Below are positions 6,145-6,214 of a stretch of DNA of 6,214 bases, piece after piece (position 1 is the first letter of the stretch; every line of letters starts with the position of its first letter). Where the stretch lies: positions 1-6,214 of the forward strand of contig JALWRJ010000239.1 of NCBI GenBank assembly GCA_026994125.1. The letters are read 5' to 3'. Under the pieces are notes generated by a model, which saw only the letters and a list, made by a program, of their open reading frames with translations, did not search any database and was not told the origin of the DNA. Origin of the DNA: Cyclobacteriaceae bacterium. Its GTDB lineage: Bacteria; Bacteroidota; Bacteroidia; Cytophagales; Cyclobacteriaceae. A program made the position numbers and the translations under genes.

Positions 6145-6214
6145 AAGACGCAAGATTTTTAGACATTAGACGCTAGACAATAGACAATAGACAATAGACA
6201 ATAGACATAAGACA
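6145..6214. repeat. Heptanucleotide tandem repeat array, continuing past the window edge
   Basis: Seven-base units begin 3 bases after the rhodanese stop codon: AAGACGC, AAGATTT, one extra T, then TAGACAT, TAGACGC, four exact TAGACAA units (6174-6201), TAGACAT and a partial AAGACA. The central copies are identical and the flanking ones degenerate, as in an array growing by slippage. The unit puts a TAG in every frame within 21 bases, so it is not coding. The right end is cut by the window. Confidence 0.9.

Noticed and set aside
6145..6214. The terminal repeats as a CRISPR array
   Set aside because: The units are contiguous 7-mers with no spacers; this is a simple tandem repeat.

Overview
This is an AT-rich bacterial window that reads as Bacteroidota. 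The evidence is Bacteroidota-type promoter elements (a TATTTTTG match to TAnnTTTG ahead of xseA), A-rich leaders in place of Shine-Dalgarno motifs, a lipoprotein rhodanese and the gene families present. Genus cannot be read from the sequence; a marine or gut Bacteroidales/Marinilabiliales or Cytophagales member is a guess.

Layout from left to right: (1) 1-1726, minus strand: an exported M1-family zinc metallopeptidase that runs off the left edge, so its C-terminus is missing. (2) 1907-3414, minus strand: xseB and xseA, the small and large subunits of exonuclease VII, overlapping by 4 bases (ATGA) in a two-gene operon. (3) 3595-3834, minus strand: a 79-residue two-helix membrane protein of unknown function. 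(4) 3846-3905: a strong intrinsic terminator-like hairpin with a T8 tract on the minus strand. It ends the next gene and lies only about 11 bases before the start of the small membrane protein. (5) 3932-5347, minus strand: a persulfide dioxygenase-rhodanese fusion of the CstB/ETHE1 type. (6) 5348-5707: a divergent intergenic region. (7) 5708-6142, plus strand: a rhodanese lipoprotein. (8) 6145-6214: a run of heptanucleotide repeats continuing past the right edge.

The accessory interest lies in 3595-6142, which looks like a sulfane-sulfur handling module. A cytoplasmic dioxygenase-sulfurtransferase is transcribed away from an envelope-anchored rhodanese. The divergent region holds two Crp/Fnr-family-like palindromes (TGTGA-N6-TTACA and TGTGG-TCGATG-TCACA). 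Each lies exactly 21 bases upstream of a near-consensus -7 element that lacks a convincing -33 TTG, one facing each gene. This matched geometry suggests that one Crp/Fnr-type activator drives both genes. That is an inference from pattern and spacing, not a demonstrated fact. The left half (peptidase, exonuclease VII) is ordinary housekeeping or exported-enzyme content.
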